Of a stretch of DNA of 64,000 nucleotides, positions 26,212 to 34,486 are shown one piece after another. Source of the DNA: Thermodesulfobacteriota bacterium. Its GTDB lineage: Bacteria; Desulfobacterota_D; UBA1144; Nemesobacterales; UBA2774. The translations under genes and the position numbers were made by a program. The notes beneath the pieces are model-generated. The model was not told where the DNA came from. It did not search any database and worked only from the letters and a program-made list of their open reading frames with translations. The DNA is taken from assembly GCA_021604765.1 (NCBI GenBank), contig BQJP01000002.1, positions 62,001 through 126,000 on the forward strand, given 5' to 3'. Positions within the stretch are counted from its first letter, which is position 1; each line of letters starts with the position of its first letter.

Positions 26212-26587
26212 TAGAGATCACCCCCGTTATACTATGTAAACATTCATCAAAGCGAAAAAATTCCCAATAAATTAAGTACCTTCAATTTATTGGGATATCA
26301 TAATAGTCCGCCCATTCTTAATTTGAAAGGCAAACGTAACCATATAAACTCGTTTAATTTACAATAATAACAGTGTTTTAGGTGTATTTAACAACTCAGT
26401 TTAACTGGTAAAATGATAAATCATTATTAAATAAAACTAACATTTCAATAAGATAATACAAAATTATCTGGTAGTCTTCGAGCGAGCTTTTAAATTACGG
26501 AAACGCGATTGTACTATTTTAAAATAAATCATATACTTTAAATTCTTTGATACTAAATAATGTGGTAAGGATGAAAAGCTAACTATT
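26212..26587. other. Divergent intergenic stretch, 376 bases
   Basis: Apart from the hairpin at 26263-26294, nothing supported. AT-rich, between the beta-helix gene (minus) and yifB (plus), and should hold both promoters. No clear sigma54 core. Confidence 0.4.
26263..26294 (-). terminator. Strong hairpin with T-run in the leader of the beta-helix gene (attenuator candidate)
   Basis: Perfect 11-bp arms CCCAATAAATT (26263-26273) / AATTTATTGGG (26284-26294), 10-base loop. On the minus strand it is followed by AATTTTTT, the form of an intrinsic terminator, about 50 bases upstream of the beta-helix start codon. No minus-strand gene lies upstream of it, so it may attenuate that gene. Confidence 0.6.
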
Positions 26588-28117
26588 ATGATTGCTAAAG
26601 TTCTGAGTAGCGCTGTCTTGGGAGTGGACGCCTATCTTGTAGAGGTCGAGGTTGATATTGCTCTTGGGTTTCCACAGTACGCAACAGTCGGTCTTCCTGA
26701 GGGGGCTGTAAAAGAAAGCAAAGAGCGTGTCAGAGCCGCAATCAAAAACTGCGGATACGAATTCCCCCAAAGAAGAATTACTGTTAATCTCGCTCCTGCA
26801 GATATAAGAAAAGAGGGGTCTGCTTTTGATCTTCCTATATCACTTGGAATTCTGGCAGCCACAGGACTTATTGATCACGAAAAACTTACTGACTATATAA
26901 TCCTTGGAGAGTTGTCGCTCGACGGCAAAATAAAATCCATAAAGGGCGCCCTTCCGTCTTCAATATGCGCAAGGGACTCAAAACTAAAAGGGATCATTCT
27001 TCCAAAGGAGAACGCAGAAGAAGCTGCAGTTGTGGATGGGGTAGAAGTACTCGCAGCGGATTCTTTGCAAGATCTGGTCGAATTTTTTGAAAATAAAAGA
27101 GAAATCTCACCAACAACTATAGATGTAAACGGGATATTTAACCAAGCAAAGGAATACCAAATAGATTTCCATGAAGTAAAGGGGCAGGAACACGTCAAAA
27201 GGGCACTCGAAGTAGCAGCCAGCGGGGGACATAATTTGCTCATGATAGGATCACCGGGAACCGGTAAAACTATGCTTGCCAGAAGGCTCCCTTCGATTCT
27301 TCCTGACATGAGTTTCGAAGAAGCTCTTGAGACTACAAAAATCTACTCGGTTACAGGACTACTAAAAGAACACTCTTCACTATATGCCACAAGACCTTTC
27401 CGTTCACCCCATCATACAGTGAGCGACGCTGGGCTTATTGGTGGTGGAGCTATTCCCAAACCCGGTGAGGTAAGCCTCGCACATAACGGGATACTTTTTT
27501 TAGACGAGCTTCCCGAGTTTAAAAAGAATGTGCTTGAAGTCATGCGCCAGCCTCTTGAAGACGGCATGGTAACTATATCACGGGCTGTAACTTCAATAAC
27601 TTATCCTGCAAGTTTTATGCTCATGGCGGCAATGAACCCATGCCCGTGCGGCTATTATGGCGATCCTAAAAAGGATTGCTCCTGCACACCAATTCAGATA
27701 CATAAATACAGAACAAAGGTGTCGGGACCGCTTTTAGATAGGATCGATATTCACGTAGAAGTTCCACCTGTAAAATATAAAGAGCTTGCAGATGATTCAG
27801 GTGGAGAGACCTCGTCTAAAGTAAAAGAACGAGTAAACAGGGCCAGGGATATTCAGAGAGAACGCTTTAAAGGAACAGGAATTCATTCCAATTCTCAGAT
27901 GACTCCGTCCCAGGTTAGAAAACAGACCCAACCTGATTCAGAAGGACTTAAACTCCTTGAAACTGCTATAAATAAACTGGGGCTTAGCGCAAGAGCATAT
28001 GACCGCATACTAAAAGTATCACGTACAATAGCCGACTTAGATGAGTCAGAAACAGTACTATCCCACCACATTTCAGAAGCAATACAATATAGATCGCTTG
28101 ACCGCAGCCTTGTTTAA
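26588..28117 (+). CDS. YifB/ComM family Mg-chelatase-like AAA+ ATPase
   Basis: 509 residues. N-terminal ChlI-like domain (LGFPQYATVGLPEGAVKESKER), AAA+ core with Walker A GSPGTGKT (221-228) and Walker B GILFLDELPEF, a Cys cluster NPCPCGYYGDPKKDCSC, and a C-terminal Mg_chelatase_C domain (LGLSARAYDRILKVSRTIADL). ComM-type proteins are helicases that help branch migration during natural transformation. Together with comF downstream it may hint at DNA uptake, although both families are widespread. Confidence 0.95.
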   Translation: MIAKVLSSAVLGVDAYLVEVEVDIALGFPQYATVGLPEGAVKESKERVRAAIKNCGYEFPQRRITVNLAPADIRKEGSAFDLPISLGILAATGLIDHEKLTDYIILGELSLDGKIKSIKGALPSSICARDSKLKGIILPKENAEEAAVVDGVEVLAADSLQDLVEFFENKREISPTTIDVNGIFNQAKEYQIDFHEVKGQEHVKRALEVAASGGHNLLMIGSPGTGKTMLARRLPSILPDMSFEEALETTKIYSVTGLLKEHSSLYATRPFRSPHHTVSDAGLIGGGAIPKPGEVSLAHNGILFLDELPEFKKNVLEVMRQPLEDGMVTISRAVTSITYPASFMLMAAMNPCPCGYYGDPKKDCSCTPIQIHKYRTKVSGPLLDRIDIHVEVPPVKYKELADDSGGETSSKVKERVNRARDIQRERFKGTGIHSNSQMTPSQVRKQTQPDSEGLKLLETAINKLGLSARAYDRILKVSRTIADLDESETVLSHHISEAIQYRSLDRSLV

Positions 28118-28246
28118 TAAAAACTGAGAGAATTCTTATTCAGATCTAATAGACTTTCAGATTCTATTTTCGCCCTTTCAAAAGTAATTGATAGATAATT
28201 ACGCGTATGTTAGGCTGGGATATCATATACTTAGGGAGAGAATAAA

Positions 28247-28522
28247 ATGAAAATTAGAAAGCATATTACAATTTTATTCGTCGGAATTATTTTTCTTGGT
28301 TTCATCTTTTTTGCATCACCATATAATGTAAACGCGCAACACGAAGTAATGGGCTGCTGCCAGTTCGAGGGCGATGAGGCTGGGTGTTGGTATCCGGCAG
28401 ATCCAGGCCCGTGCGCTAATTTAGAGGGAAAATATTTTGAAGACGCTAAATGTAACGCAGAAGTGACCAAATGTGTAGAAAATAAAAAAGATGATTCTGG
28501 CTCATCTGAACCTCAAGAATAA
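28247..28522 (+). CDS. Small secreted Cys-rich protein with a GCCQF motif (copy B)
   Basis: 91 residues. AGGGAGAG site before the ATG. Signal peptide about 1-28 (ending NAQ). The mature part starts HEVMGCCQFEGDEAGCW, then GPCANLEG, AKCNAEVTKC: six or seven cysteines in the same order as the protein at 10408-10677, with F between the third and fourth groups in both. Tail polar and probably disordered. Exported, likely disulfide stabilised, unknown role; monocistronic, 129 bases after yifB. Confidence 0.78.
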   Translation: MKIRKHITILFVGIIFLGFIFFASPYNVNAQHEVMGCCQFEGDEAGCWYPADPGPCANLEGKYFEDAKCNAEVTKCVENKKDDSGSSEPQE

Positions 28523-28928
28523 GTAACTTTTTGAGTCAAGACATCATATAAATTAGCCACATATAATTCAAGAATACTCTCAGCTTAGGTTAAGCTCAGA
28601 ACTGTGCTTTTACCTTCACATATTTGAAGCTATTCAATACAACTCGCTTGATAGAAGTTTGGTTTAATTACTAGATAAACTCGTTTTGAAATAGCCTTTA
28701 GTGGAGACATAATCTGCTTATGCTATGTTCATAAAACTAATCATTTTTCTACACATACAGAGAGGTTTATGAAAATTCGAAATAGAATTTGAGAATATTT
28801 GTTTTGGAATACTAATGACTATCTAAACACTATCTTTATGCATAGATATATGTGCTTTTGTATATGTTGAATAAAATTTCCAACTATGATAATATCTGGC
28901 TCAATGATCAATATTAGGAGGATGTCCC
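28523..28928. other. Gene-free stretch, 406 bases
   Basis: AT-rich. Contains a short hairpin AGCTTA (28582-28587) / TAAGCT (28591-28596) and the promoter for the propeller gene at 28867-28895. Otherwise nothing seen. Confidence 0.4.
28867..28895 (+). promoter_or_regulatory. sigma70-type promoter of the propeller gene
   Basis: TTGAAT, 17-base spacer, TAATAT, about 34 bases before the gene start; TAGGAGG ribosome site downstream. Confidence 0.65.
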
Positions 28929-29975
28929 ATGAAATCTAAAAACACACATAACAAAAGGGGTTTATGCTCGAATCTTTTTTCTAAATTTAAAGTATTAGTT
29001 TTAGTAATATTGATAATCCCATTTATCGGAATTGCAAAGGTAAATGCCCAAAATCTATTGGTAGTTAGTGGAAACACCGCCGAAGTTCTTCAATATAACG
29101 GCTTCTCAGGTGCATTTATTGATGCATTTGTAACATCCGGAAGCGGTGGAGTTGGTTTTCCTTCAGCGTTAAACTTCGGACCAGATGGGAATCTTTATTT
29201 AGTCAGTTTCGCTACAGCTGAAGTACTCAGATATGATGGTAATAACGGAGCATTCATAGATACATTCGTAACTTCGGGAAGCGGTGGACTGGCTAATCCC
29301 CGAGGTTTAGTCTTTGGGTCTGACGGTAATCTTTATGTTTGTAGTAGGGATACCAACGAAGTTCTAAGATACGACGGCACAACTGGGGCGTTTATAGATG
29401 TATTTGTAACAGCAGGTAGTGGTGGTTTGGACTCACCAAATGGTATTGCTTTCGGACCTGACGGCAACCTTTACGTAGGCGGTTTTATTAGCGGAGTCCT
29501 TAGATATAACGGAACAACAGGTGCATTCATTGATAATTTTGTACCTTTTGGAACTGTAGGAAATATACAGGCACTATTGTTTGGACCTGATGGCAATCTT
29601 TATGCTTCAAGCAGCTCAACTGATGGTGTGCCTAGATTTAATGGCATAACTGGAGCTCTTATTGATGCCTTTGTAGCACCAGGAAGTGGAGGATTAGATA
29701 ATCCTCGTGGCATTGCGTTTGGTCCTGATGGTAATTTCTATGTATCTAGTTTAGACAATGATCAAGTCCTGAGATATAACGGTACAACCGGTGCATTCAT
29801 AAATGTATTTGTAACGGCCGGAAGCGGAGGTCTAGATTTTCCCCGTGGGATAATTTTTCGAAATTTACAGCCTAGTTCGGTTCCAACCTTATCTGAATGG
29901 GGTTTAATAGCCATGGCAGGAATTCTTGGATTAGCTGGGCTTATGGTTATAAGAAGAAAGAAAGCTACTGCTTAA
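28929..29975 (+). CDS. Secreted six-bladed beta-propeller with IPTL-CTERM-like sorting tail
   Basis: 348 residues. Signal peptide about 1-40. Then NHL/SMP-30-like repeats of about 45 residues, each with GPDGNLY, [EQ]VLRYNG-x-TGAFID-x-F-V, and a GSGGL-x-x-P-x-G junction; five complete units plus a unit split between the two ends make a closed six-blade ring. The C-terminus VPTLSEWGLIAMAGILGLAG followed by R-R-K-K matches the IPTL-CTERM pattern: short motif, membrane helix, basic end. Such tails are processed by exosortase/archaeosortase-like enzymes, so the protein is likely surface anchored or exported. Ligand unknown. Confidence 0.88.
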   Translation: MKSKNTHNKRGLCSNLFSKFKVLVLVILIIPFIGIAKVNAQNLLVVSGNTAEVLQYNGFSGAFIDAFVTSGSGGVGFPSALNFGPDGNLYLVSFATAEVLRYDGNNGAFIDTFVTSGSGGLANPRGLVFGSDGNLYVCSRDTNEVLRYDGTTGAFIDVFVTAGSGGLDSPNGIAFGPDGNLYVGGFISGVLRYNGTTGAFIDNFVPFGTVGNIQALLFGPDGNLYASSSSTDGVPRFNGITGALIDAFVAPGSGGLDNPRGIAFGPDGNFYVSSLDNDQVLRYNGTTGAFINVFVTAGSGGLDFPRGIIFRNLQPSSVPTLSEWGLIAMAGILGLAGLMVIRRKKATA

Positions 29976-30000
29976 ACTTTGACAATACAATTTGAAGACA

Positions 30001-30025
30001 AAAGGGAGCTTAGGCTCCCTTTTTT
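30001..30025 (+). terminator. Intrinsic terminator after the propeller gene
   Basis: AAAGGGAGC-TTAG-GCTCCCTTT followed by T residues. Nine-pair stem, tetraloop, T-run; 25 bases after the stop codon. Confidence 0.9.
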
Positions 30026-30071
30026 GTTTATTTACGCCCATATAAACTATGACATTCTGATACGAACTTCT

Positions 30072-30482
30072 TTAATTTCCCGAGAGCATGCAGATATCTA
30101 ATTTAACCTCATCATTATTAAACATTATCATTGCGTTTAGTATTGTCTCAAAACATACACTTGCCTGCTCAGAATTCAGATCCGTGACTCCTATAATTGG
30201 CGCTATACAAGTACATCCGGTGCCGTCTGCTAAACAACCTACGGATAATTCAGGCATACCTTGTGAATTAAACATGAGCAATATACTAAAGGGCTCAATT
30301 GAGCACTGTATATCCGTTGAGTTATCGCCCAGCATATCAAGCCCATCTAAGTTAAAGCATGGGCAACCAGATTCCATAGCTCCCGGGTCTTCAGCGGAGG
30401 TGCTGTTATTATTTTCATCACAGCCAACAATAAAAAGGATTATTAAAAGTGGTAATAATGTAAATAGTTTTTTGACTCTCAT
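30072..30482 (-). CDS. Hypothetical lipoprotein
   Basis: 136 residues from the ATG at 30482, four bases after GGGAGG; a longer frame overlaps that site. Signal sequence MRVKKLFTLLPLLIILFIVGC ends in the lipobox IVGC. The mature part starts DENNNSTSAEDPGAMESGCPC and has several further cysteines (CPCF, ISC, GCLADGTGCTC, VCF, ICM), so it is probably disulfide bonded. Family not recognised. Envelope-located. Confidence 0.7.
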   Translation of the reverse strand: MRVKKLFTLLPLLIILFIVGCDENNNSTSAEDPGAMESGCPCFNLDGLDMLGDNSTDIQCSIEPFSILLMFNSQGMPELSVGCLADGTGCTCIAPIIGVTDLNSEQASVCFETILNAMIMFNNDEVKLDICMLSGN

Positions 30483-30580
30483 AAAACCTCCCATAATACA
30501 AAGTTCATATTTATATTATAACTACTATTTGGTTCTGGGTTTTCTTGATTTTTAGATTTAACATTAACAAGACCTAATCC

Positions 30581-30667
30581 AATTGATGTTTTTTAGTATG
30601 GTAGCTGTAGTTGTAAAAAGATGGAAATCAAGACAAATTTTTAGAGCACTTTATACCAAAGGAGACT
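30581..30667 (+). repeat. Promoter-leader direct repeat, copy 1
   Basis: About 87 bases, roughly 10 differences from the copy at 31097-31184. It includes TTGATG, 17 bases, TGTAGT and an AAAGGAGACT ribosome-site-like end, but no sustained gene follows on the plus strand. Confidence 0.8.
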
Positions 30668-30692
30668 TTGGTTTCAAACACAATATCAAATA

Positions 30693-30926
30693 TTAAAGCT
30701 CAATTGCAACATTATTATTTTTAGCGCTACTTCCATCAATCTTAATTATCCGTTCTAATTCATCGCAAGTTAGATGCTTTGTGTTCTTAATGACCAACTT
30801 TGAATTAGAGATACTGCTTGTAGAAGCGAAATTTTGGATGTCTTCTACAGACCAGTCTGATGCATCAATTATGACCTCAGGAACATAAGACATAATCTCA
30901 ATAACTTCGTGTTTTTGTCTAGACAT
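30693..30926 (-). CDS. Orphan 77-residue protein behind a sigma54 promoter
   Basis: 77 residues. AAAGGGGGTG ribosome site before the ATG. Soluble, no signal; one half reads like a small alpha/beta fold (VPEVIIDASDWSVEDIQNFA, then SKLVIKNTKHLTCDELERII, ending VAIEL). I do not recognise a named family. It lies between the two copies of the promoter-leader repeat and about 69 bases downstream of a TGGCAT-N5-TTGCA site, so it may belong to the same sigma54 regulon as the genes at the start of the window. Confidence 0.65.
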   Translation of the reverse strand: MSRQKHEVIEIMSYVPEVIIDASDWSVEDIQNFASTSSISNSKLVIKNTKHLTCDELERIIKIDGSSAKNNNVAIEL

Positions 30927-30994
30927 TTATACACCCCCTTTTGATTATAATATTTGAATTCATAATACGATCTATATTCTATGTATTGATTATT

Positions 30995-31010
30995 TGCAAT
31001 ACTAATGCCA
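30995..31010 (-). promoter_or_regulatory. sigma54 (-24/-12) promoter P6
   Basis: The minus strand reads TGGCAT-TAGTA-TTGCA, the same form as P1. Predicted start near 30984, 58-base leader to the 77-residue gene. Confidence 0.7.
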
Positions 31011-31061
31011 TGAAGAATTACTAATTATCACAGGGAGTTAGAAATTATGGGTGGATTATAA

Positions 31062-31080
31062 ATGTCCGATTATTGGACAT
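31062..31080. promoter_or_regulatory. 19-bp near-palindrome between divergent genes
   Basis: ATGTCC (31062-31067) / GGACAT (31075-31080) with AT-rich centre; arms perfect. It lies 17 bases upstream of the plus-strand promoter for the MBL gene and about 52 bases upstream of P6, so it could serve either. Regulator unknown. Confidence 0.5.
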
Positions 31081-31096
31081 AATGCAGCAAAGGTCT

Positions 31097-31184
31097 AATT
31101 GATGTTTTTTAGTATGGTAGCTATAGTTGTAAAAGCATGGAAATCAAAACAAATACTTAAGAGCACTTGATATTAAAGGAGACT
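31097..31184 (+). repeat. Promoter-leader direct repeat, copy 2 (active copy)
   Basis: Contains a sigma70-type promoter TTGATG-17-TATAGT and ends in the AAAGGAG site used by the MBL-fold gene at 31188. Copy 1 has TGTAGT at the -10 and leads nowhere. Confidence 0.8.
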
Positions 31185-31187
31185 ACC

Positions 31188-32636
31188 GTGAAAAAAGATA
31201 ACAAGGAAAAATCTAAGAATCAAAAATCAGGCGCTAGCCGTCGTGACTTTCTGAAAAACAGCACGATAGCTGCAGGCGCAGTAGCAGCAGCTATGACCGT
31301 TCCAGGGGTTTCAGCCGCTTCTGCCGAAACTGAATGCCAGCCAACCAATCCATATGGGCCCCGCCCAGGTGGTGGTGTCAGTTTACCGGATTATTATAAA
31401 CCATGGCCTGCAATTAAGAACAATAACTTCTATATCCCCGGTCAAGAAATACTACCTAAAAATGAAATGCGGATTTTCTTCCTCGGCAGCACACCATGGC
31501 CTCCGACACAATTGCAGTCAGGAACTTCTATGCTTGTGGAGCTGGGTAATGGAACATTGCAGCCCCGCCGTTTCTTCTTTGATATGGGAAATGGAAGCAT
31601 AAGGAATGCTATAGCACTTCAGGTACCCGCACCTCTTATTAACGACATATTCCTGAGCCATCTTCACTCTGACCATTTTGCAGATCTTCCATATATGTAC
31701 CCCTTCAGAGCTTTTTCAGGTGGGTTTACCCCGCTTAGGGTCTACGGGCCATCGGGTAGAACCCCAGAGCTTGGAACAAAGCACATGATAAAGCATATGA
31801 AAGAGATGAACCGCTGGCATGAGGAAAGCTTCAACGTTAACCCGATGGGGGATGGTTTGGAGATAGAGGTAACAGAGTTTGACTGGAAAGAAGAAAACGG
31901 AATTGTCTATAATAAGGACGGAGTAGTTGTCCGTCACTGGCCTCGCTCACACGTCAAGGACGGAGCATCGGCATACCGCTTAGATTGGGAAGATGCAGGT
32001 CTTTCATTTGTGTGGACGGGTGACGGACGCCCAGATGAGCTGTCTGCAAAATATGGTAAAGGAGCCGATGTCTTTGTGTCAGAAGGAACTATAGACACCC
32101 CAACGCTGTCGTCATATAAGCTGGGTGCGCCTCCTGAGCTATGGGAATATACTATCGACATTTTCCACACCATGTACTATGCGGCAGGGTATTTGTTTAA
32201 GCAGGCTCAGCCGCGCATAGGATGCATTTGCCACTACGAGTGGTCTGGTGCCGGTCTGGATGCAGAATCTGTGGCTGAAGTCCGCTCAAACTGGGATGGG
32301 TTATTTATGTTCGGCGGACCAGATGTTCAAGTTCTTAATGTTTCTAAAGATGCCATTTGGGCTCGTGAGGCTCTGATGCCTGAAGGAGCTGCTCCACCTT
32401 CAATGGACCCAAGGTGGTTACTGAAACCTGGTGAGAAGCTACCTGAGACAATGACACTTCCTGAACCAACACTGCCTCGTGAGAAGCAGCAGGAGCAGTT
32501 TGTGCGTGATTTGGAAATCGATCCTCATAAGTATTACCCTCCAGGTGAATACAGAAAGCCTATACAGAAATGGCCAGGCATTACATTGAACCCGCGTGAG
32601 ATGCTAGCAGCCAGGGGAATCAAGGTAGACGACTAA
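31188..32636 (+). CDS. Tat-exported MBL-fold metallo-hydrolase (GntH-like)
   Basis: 482 residues from a GTG at 31188, seven bases after AAAGGAG; a longer frame has no site. Twin-arginine signal SRRDFLK (17-23) with an Ala-rich h-region. MBL metal motif HLHSDH (158-163), later TGDGRPDE and ICHYEWSG for further metal ligands. The whole sequence resembles the family annotated as guanitoxin-biosynthesis MBL hydrolase GntH, which is common outside that pathway, so I do not claim toxin synthesis. A folded, metal-loaded periplasmic hydrolase is the best reading. It is followed by a COG0523 GTPase 63 bases on. Confidence 0.87.
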   Translation: MKKDNKEKSKNQKSGASRRDFLKNSTIAAGAVAAAMTVPGVSAASAETECQPTNPYGPRPGGGVSLPDYYKPWPAIKNNNFYIPGQEILPKNEMRIFFLGSTPWPPTQLQSGTSMLVELGNGTLQPRRFFFDMGNGSIRNAIALQVPAPLINDIFLSHLHSDHFADLPYMYPFRAFSGGFTPLRVYGPSGRTPELGTKHMIKHMKEMNRWHEESFNVNPMGDGLEIEVTEFDWKEENGIVYNKDGVVVRHWPRSHVKDGASAYRLDWEDAGLSFVWTGDGRPDELSAKYGKGADVFVSEGTIDTPTLSSYKLGAPPELWEYTIDIFHTMYYAAGYLFKQAQPRIGCICHYEWSGAGLDAESVAEVRSNWDGLFMFGGPDVQVLNVSKDAIWAREALMPEGAAPPSMDPRWLLKPGEKLPETMTLPEPTLPREKQQEQFVRDLEIDPHKYYPPGEYRKPIQKWPGITLNPREMLAARGIKVDD

Positions 32637-32699
32637 TAAGATCGGATCAAAACCCAAAGCACACTACTCATCAAGATGCAGTGAGCTGAGCAATTAAAA

Positions 32700-33740
32700 A
32701 TGAATAAAGACAAAATACTTGCACCTGCTCCGAGAATGGAACCAATTGCTATACCAGGGCGCGACCCCGTACCAGTCACGCTTCTGACAGGGTTTCTAGG
32801 AGCCGGGAAAACAACACTTCTAAACCGTATCCTAAACAGTGACCACGGCCTTAGGGTTGGTGTTTTGGTGAACGACTTCGGAGCTATCAACATTGATGCT
32901 GAGCTCGTTGATGGTGTAGAGGAAAACACTATTAATCTCACCAATGGGTGCGTGTGCTGCGAAATTCGGGATGACCTTGTGGAATCTCTGGAGCAGCTAC
33001 TCACCCGAGAGGAAGCTGTGGACTACGTGCTCTTGGAGTCTAGTGGAGTTTCAGACCCAGGGAGTATCACTGCAACTTTTCTCAATCCTAAATATGAAAA
33101 ACTACTCCGGTTAGATAGCATTACCTGTGTCGTAGATGCAGAGGGCATCTTTAAGCATGGTGACAATGAGGATCTAAACTTTTTAAAAATGCGTCAGATT
33201 GGCTCTGCCGATATGGTCGTTCTTAATAAAGTTGATCTTGTCGGTCCCGTACATATAGAAGTTATTAGGGAGTGGATCGATCACCATCTGAAAAGGGTTC
33301 GGATCATTGAGTCTGAAAGGTGCAACGTGCCTCTAGATGTTTTGCTTGCGGTTGGTCGATTCGATCCGGAAAAGACTATAGTGGATAGCGAAAATAATGA
33401 AGATGAAAACCACACATCTAATCACAAACACGAATCCGCTAAAGGGATGTTTGACACATGGAGCTACAAATCTAGTAAGCCATTTTCTCTTGAGGCTCTT
33501 CGTCAAATGGTACAGAGAGAGCTTCCCGCATCTATCTATCGCTGTAAGGGAATCGTATTTACAGCTGACAGTCCTGATAAGCGTTTCTCAATGCAAATAG
33601 TTGGCCGTCGCACAGAAATCTCTGAACTCGATAACTGGGGCAATCGTACCCCGCATACTCAAATTGTAGCTATTGGCGAGACTGGTGGAATAGACGCTGA
33701 AGAACTGCGCAAAAAATTCGACGCATGCATTGAGCAATAG
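32700..33740 (+). CDS. COG0523 (CobW/ZigA/YjiA) family metal-chaperone GTPase
   Basis: 346 residues. Walker A GFLGAGKTT (31-39), the metal-binding CxCC (C84, C86, C87 in GCVCCEIR), guanine motif NKVDL and a His/Asn-rich linker (NHTSNHKHES) before the CobW_C domain. These GTPases deliver zinc or cobalt to client enzymes. Adjacent to a metallo-hydrolase, it may metallate it before Tat export; that is inference from co-location. No strong ribosome site, so possibly coupled to the gene upstream. Confidence 0.93.
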   Translation: MNKDKILAPAPRMEPIAIPGRDPVPVTLLTGFLGAGKTTLLNRILNSDHGLRVGVLVNDFGAINIDAELVDGVEENTINLTNGCVCCEIRDDLVESLEQLLTREEAVDYVLLESSGVSDPGSITATFLNPKYEKLLRLDSITCVVDAEGIFKHGDNEDLNFLKMRQIGSADMVVLNKVDLVGPVHIEVIREWIDHHLKRVRIIESERCNVPLDVLLAVGRFDPEKTIVDSENNEDENHTSNHKHESAKGMFDTWSYKSSKPFSLEALRQMVQRELPASIYRCKGIVFTADSPDKRFSMQIVGRRTEISELDNWGNRTPHTQIVAIGETGGIDAEELRKKFDACIEQ

Positions 33741-33877
33741 GCCTGAGTTTTAAATGATAAATTAACCATTTATGAATTAGAAACTGTTCTTTCGGTCCAT
33801 AGCTCCAAAGCTATTAAACACGACTCACTAGATACAAATCTGGTTTATATGATCAGAAAATAAATTATGATCTAAAA

Positions 33878-34333
33878 TTACTCCGCACACTTTTGCGTTA
33901 GGTCGTCAGTCTTTGGAAGTATCGTTAGAAGTGTTCCTTTTTCACCGATGTAATAGATGAGAGCTTCAACCGGACCGTTAATCGCTTCTCCACTATGCCA
34001 GGTATCTATAACTTCAGCAAATTTTTCTCCGGGCTTAAAGGCTTTTTTGGGCCCGTTATAAAGTTGAATTTGAAGCTCACCCTTCAGCACATGAACAAAA
34101 CTTACAACCGGGTGGCAGTGATAACCTGTATTAAAACCGTCATCTATTTCAAGCTCAACTACTGTAACTTCCGGAGTACCTGAGGGATAAACAATTGGTT
34201 GTCCATCCCAAGTTTGAGTAGCTTTAAATATTTCATTTACTCTCGCTTCTTTATTTGAGTAGGTTTCATCAGCACTAGAGTTTAGCACTAATCCTGTGAA
34301 TAAAATCAGTGTCATCATAATAAACTTCTTCAT
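33878..34333 (-). CDS. Secreted cupin-domain protein
   Basis: 151 residues. Signal peptide about 1-21 (ending SSA-DE). Single cupin: G-Y-H-C-H-P-V-V-S-F-V-H-V-L-K-G-E-L motif 1 and G-E-K-F-A-E then DTWHSGEAINGPVEAL as motif 2. Metal ligands H-x-H present. Periplasmic; the substrate is not inferable. Single gene with AGGGGGG-like site. Confidence 0.85.
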   Translation of the reverse strand: MKKFIMMTLILFTGLVLNSSADETYSNKEARVNEIFKATQTWDGQPIVYPSGTPEVTVVELEIDDGFNTGYHCHPVVSFVHVLKGELQIQLYNGPKKAFKPGEKFAEVIDTWHSGEAINGPVEALIYYIGEKGTLLTILPKTDDLTQKCAE

Positions 34334-34486
34334 TGAAATAGTCCCCCCTAAATTTTCTATTGATCTTAAATGTAAAAGATCAAATATGTAATATCAAGAC
34401 AAATTTGTTAGTGCTCAAAAAAATTGCAATCAAATAGAAATCTTGATCGTTATATAGATTAAAAACAAAATTCAGGAGGTCTTATA

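Noticed and set aside
29080..29850. Regularly spaced DNA repeats that could suggest a CRISPR array
   Set aside because: They are in-frame codons of beta-propeller blades; the units diverge and have no unique spacers. No CRISPR array was seen anywhere in the window.
31188..32636. Guanitoxin biosynthesis from the GntH-like gene
   Set aside because: No other gnt pathway gene is near; the MBL family is wider than that pathway.
34396..34460. sigma54-like site upstream of the exported protein at 34487
   Set aside because: TTGCA is present but the GG element at the right distance is missing.
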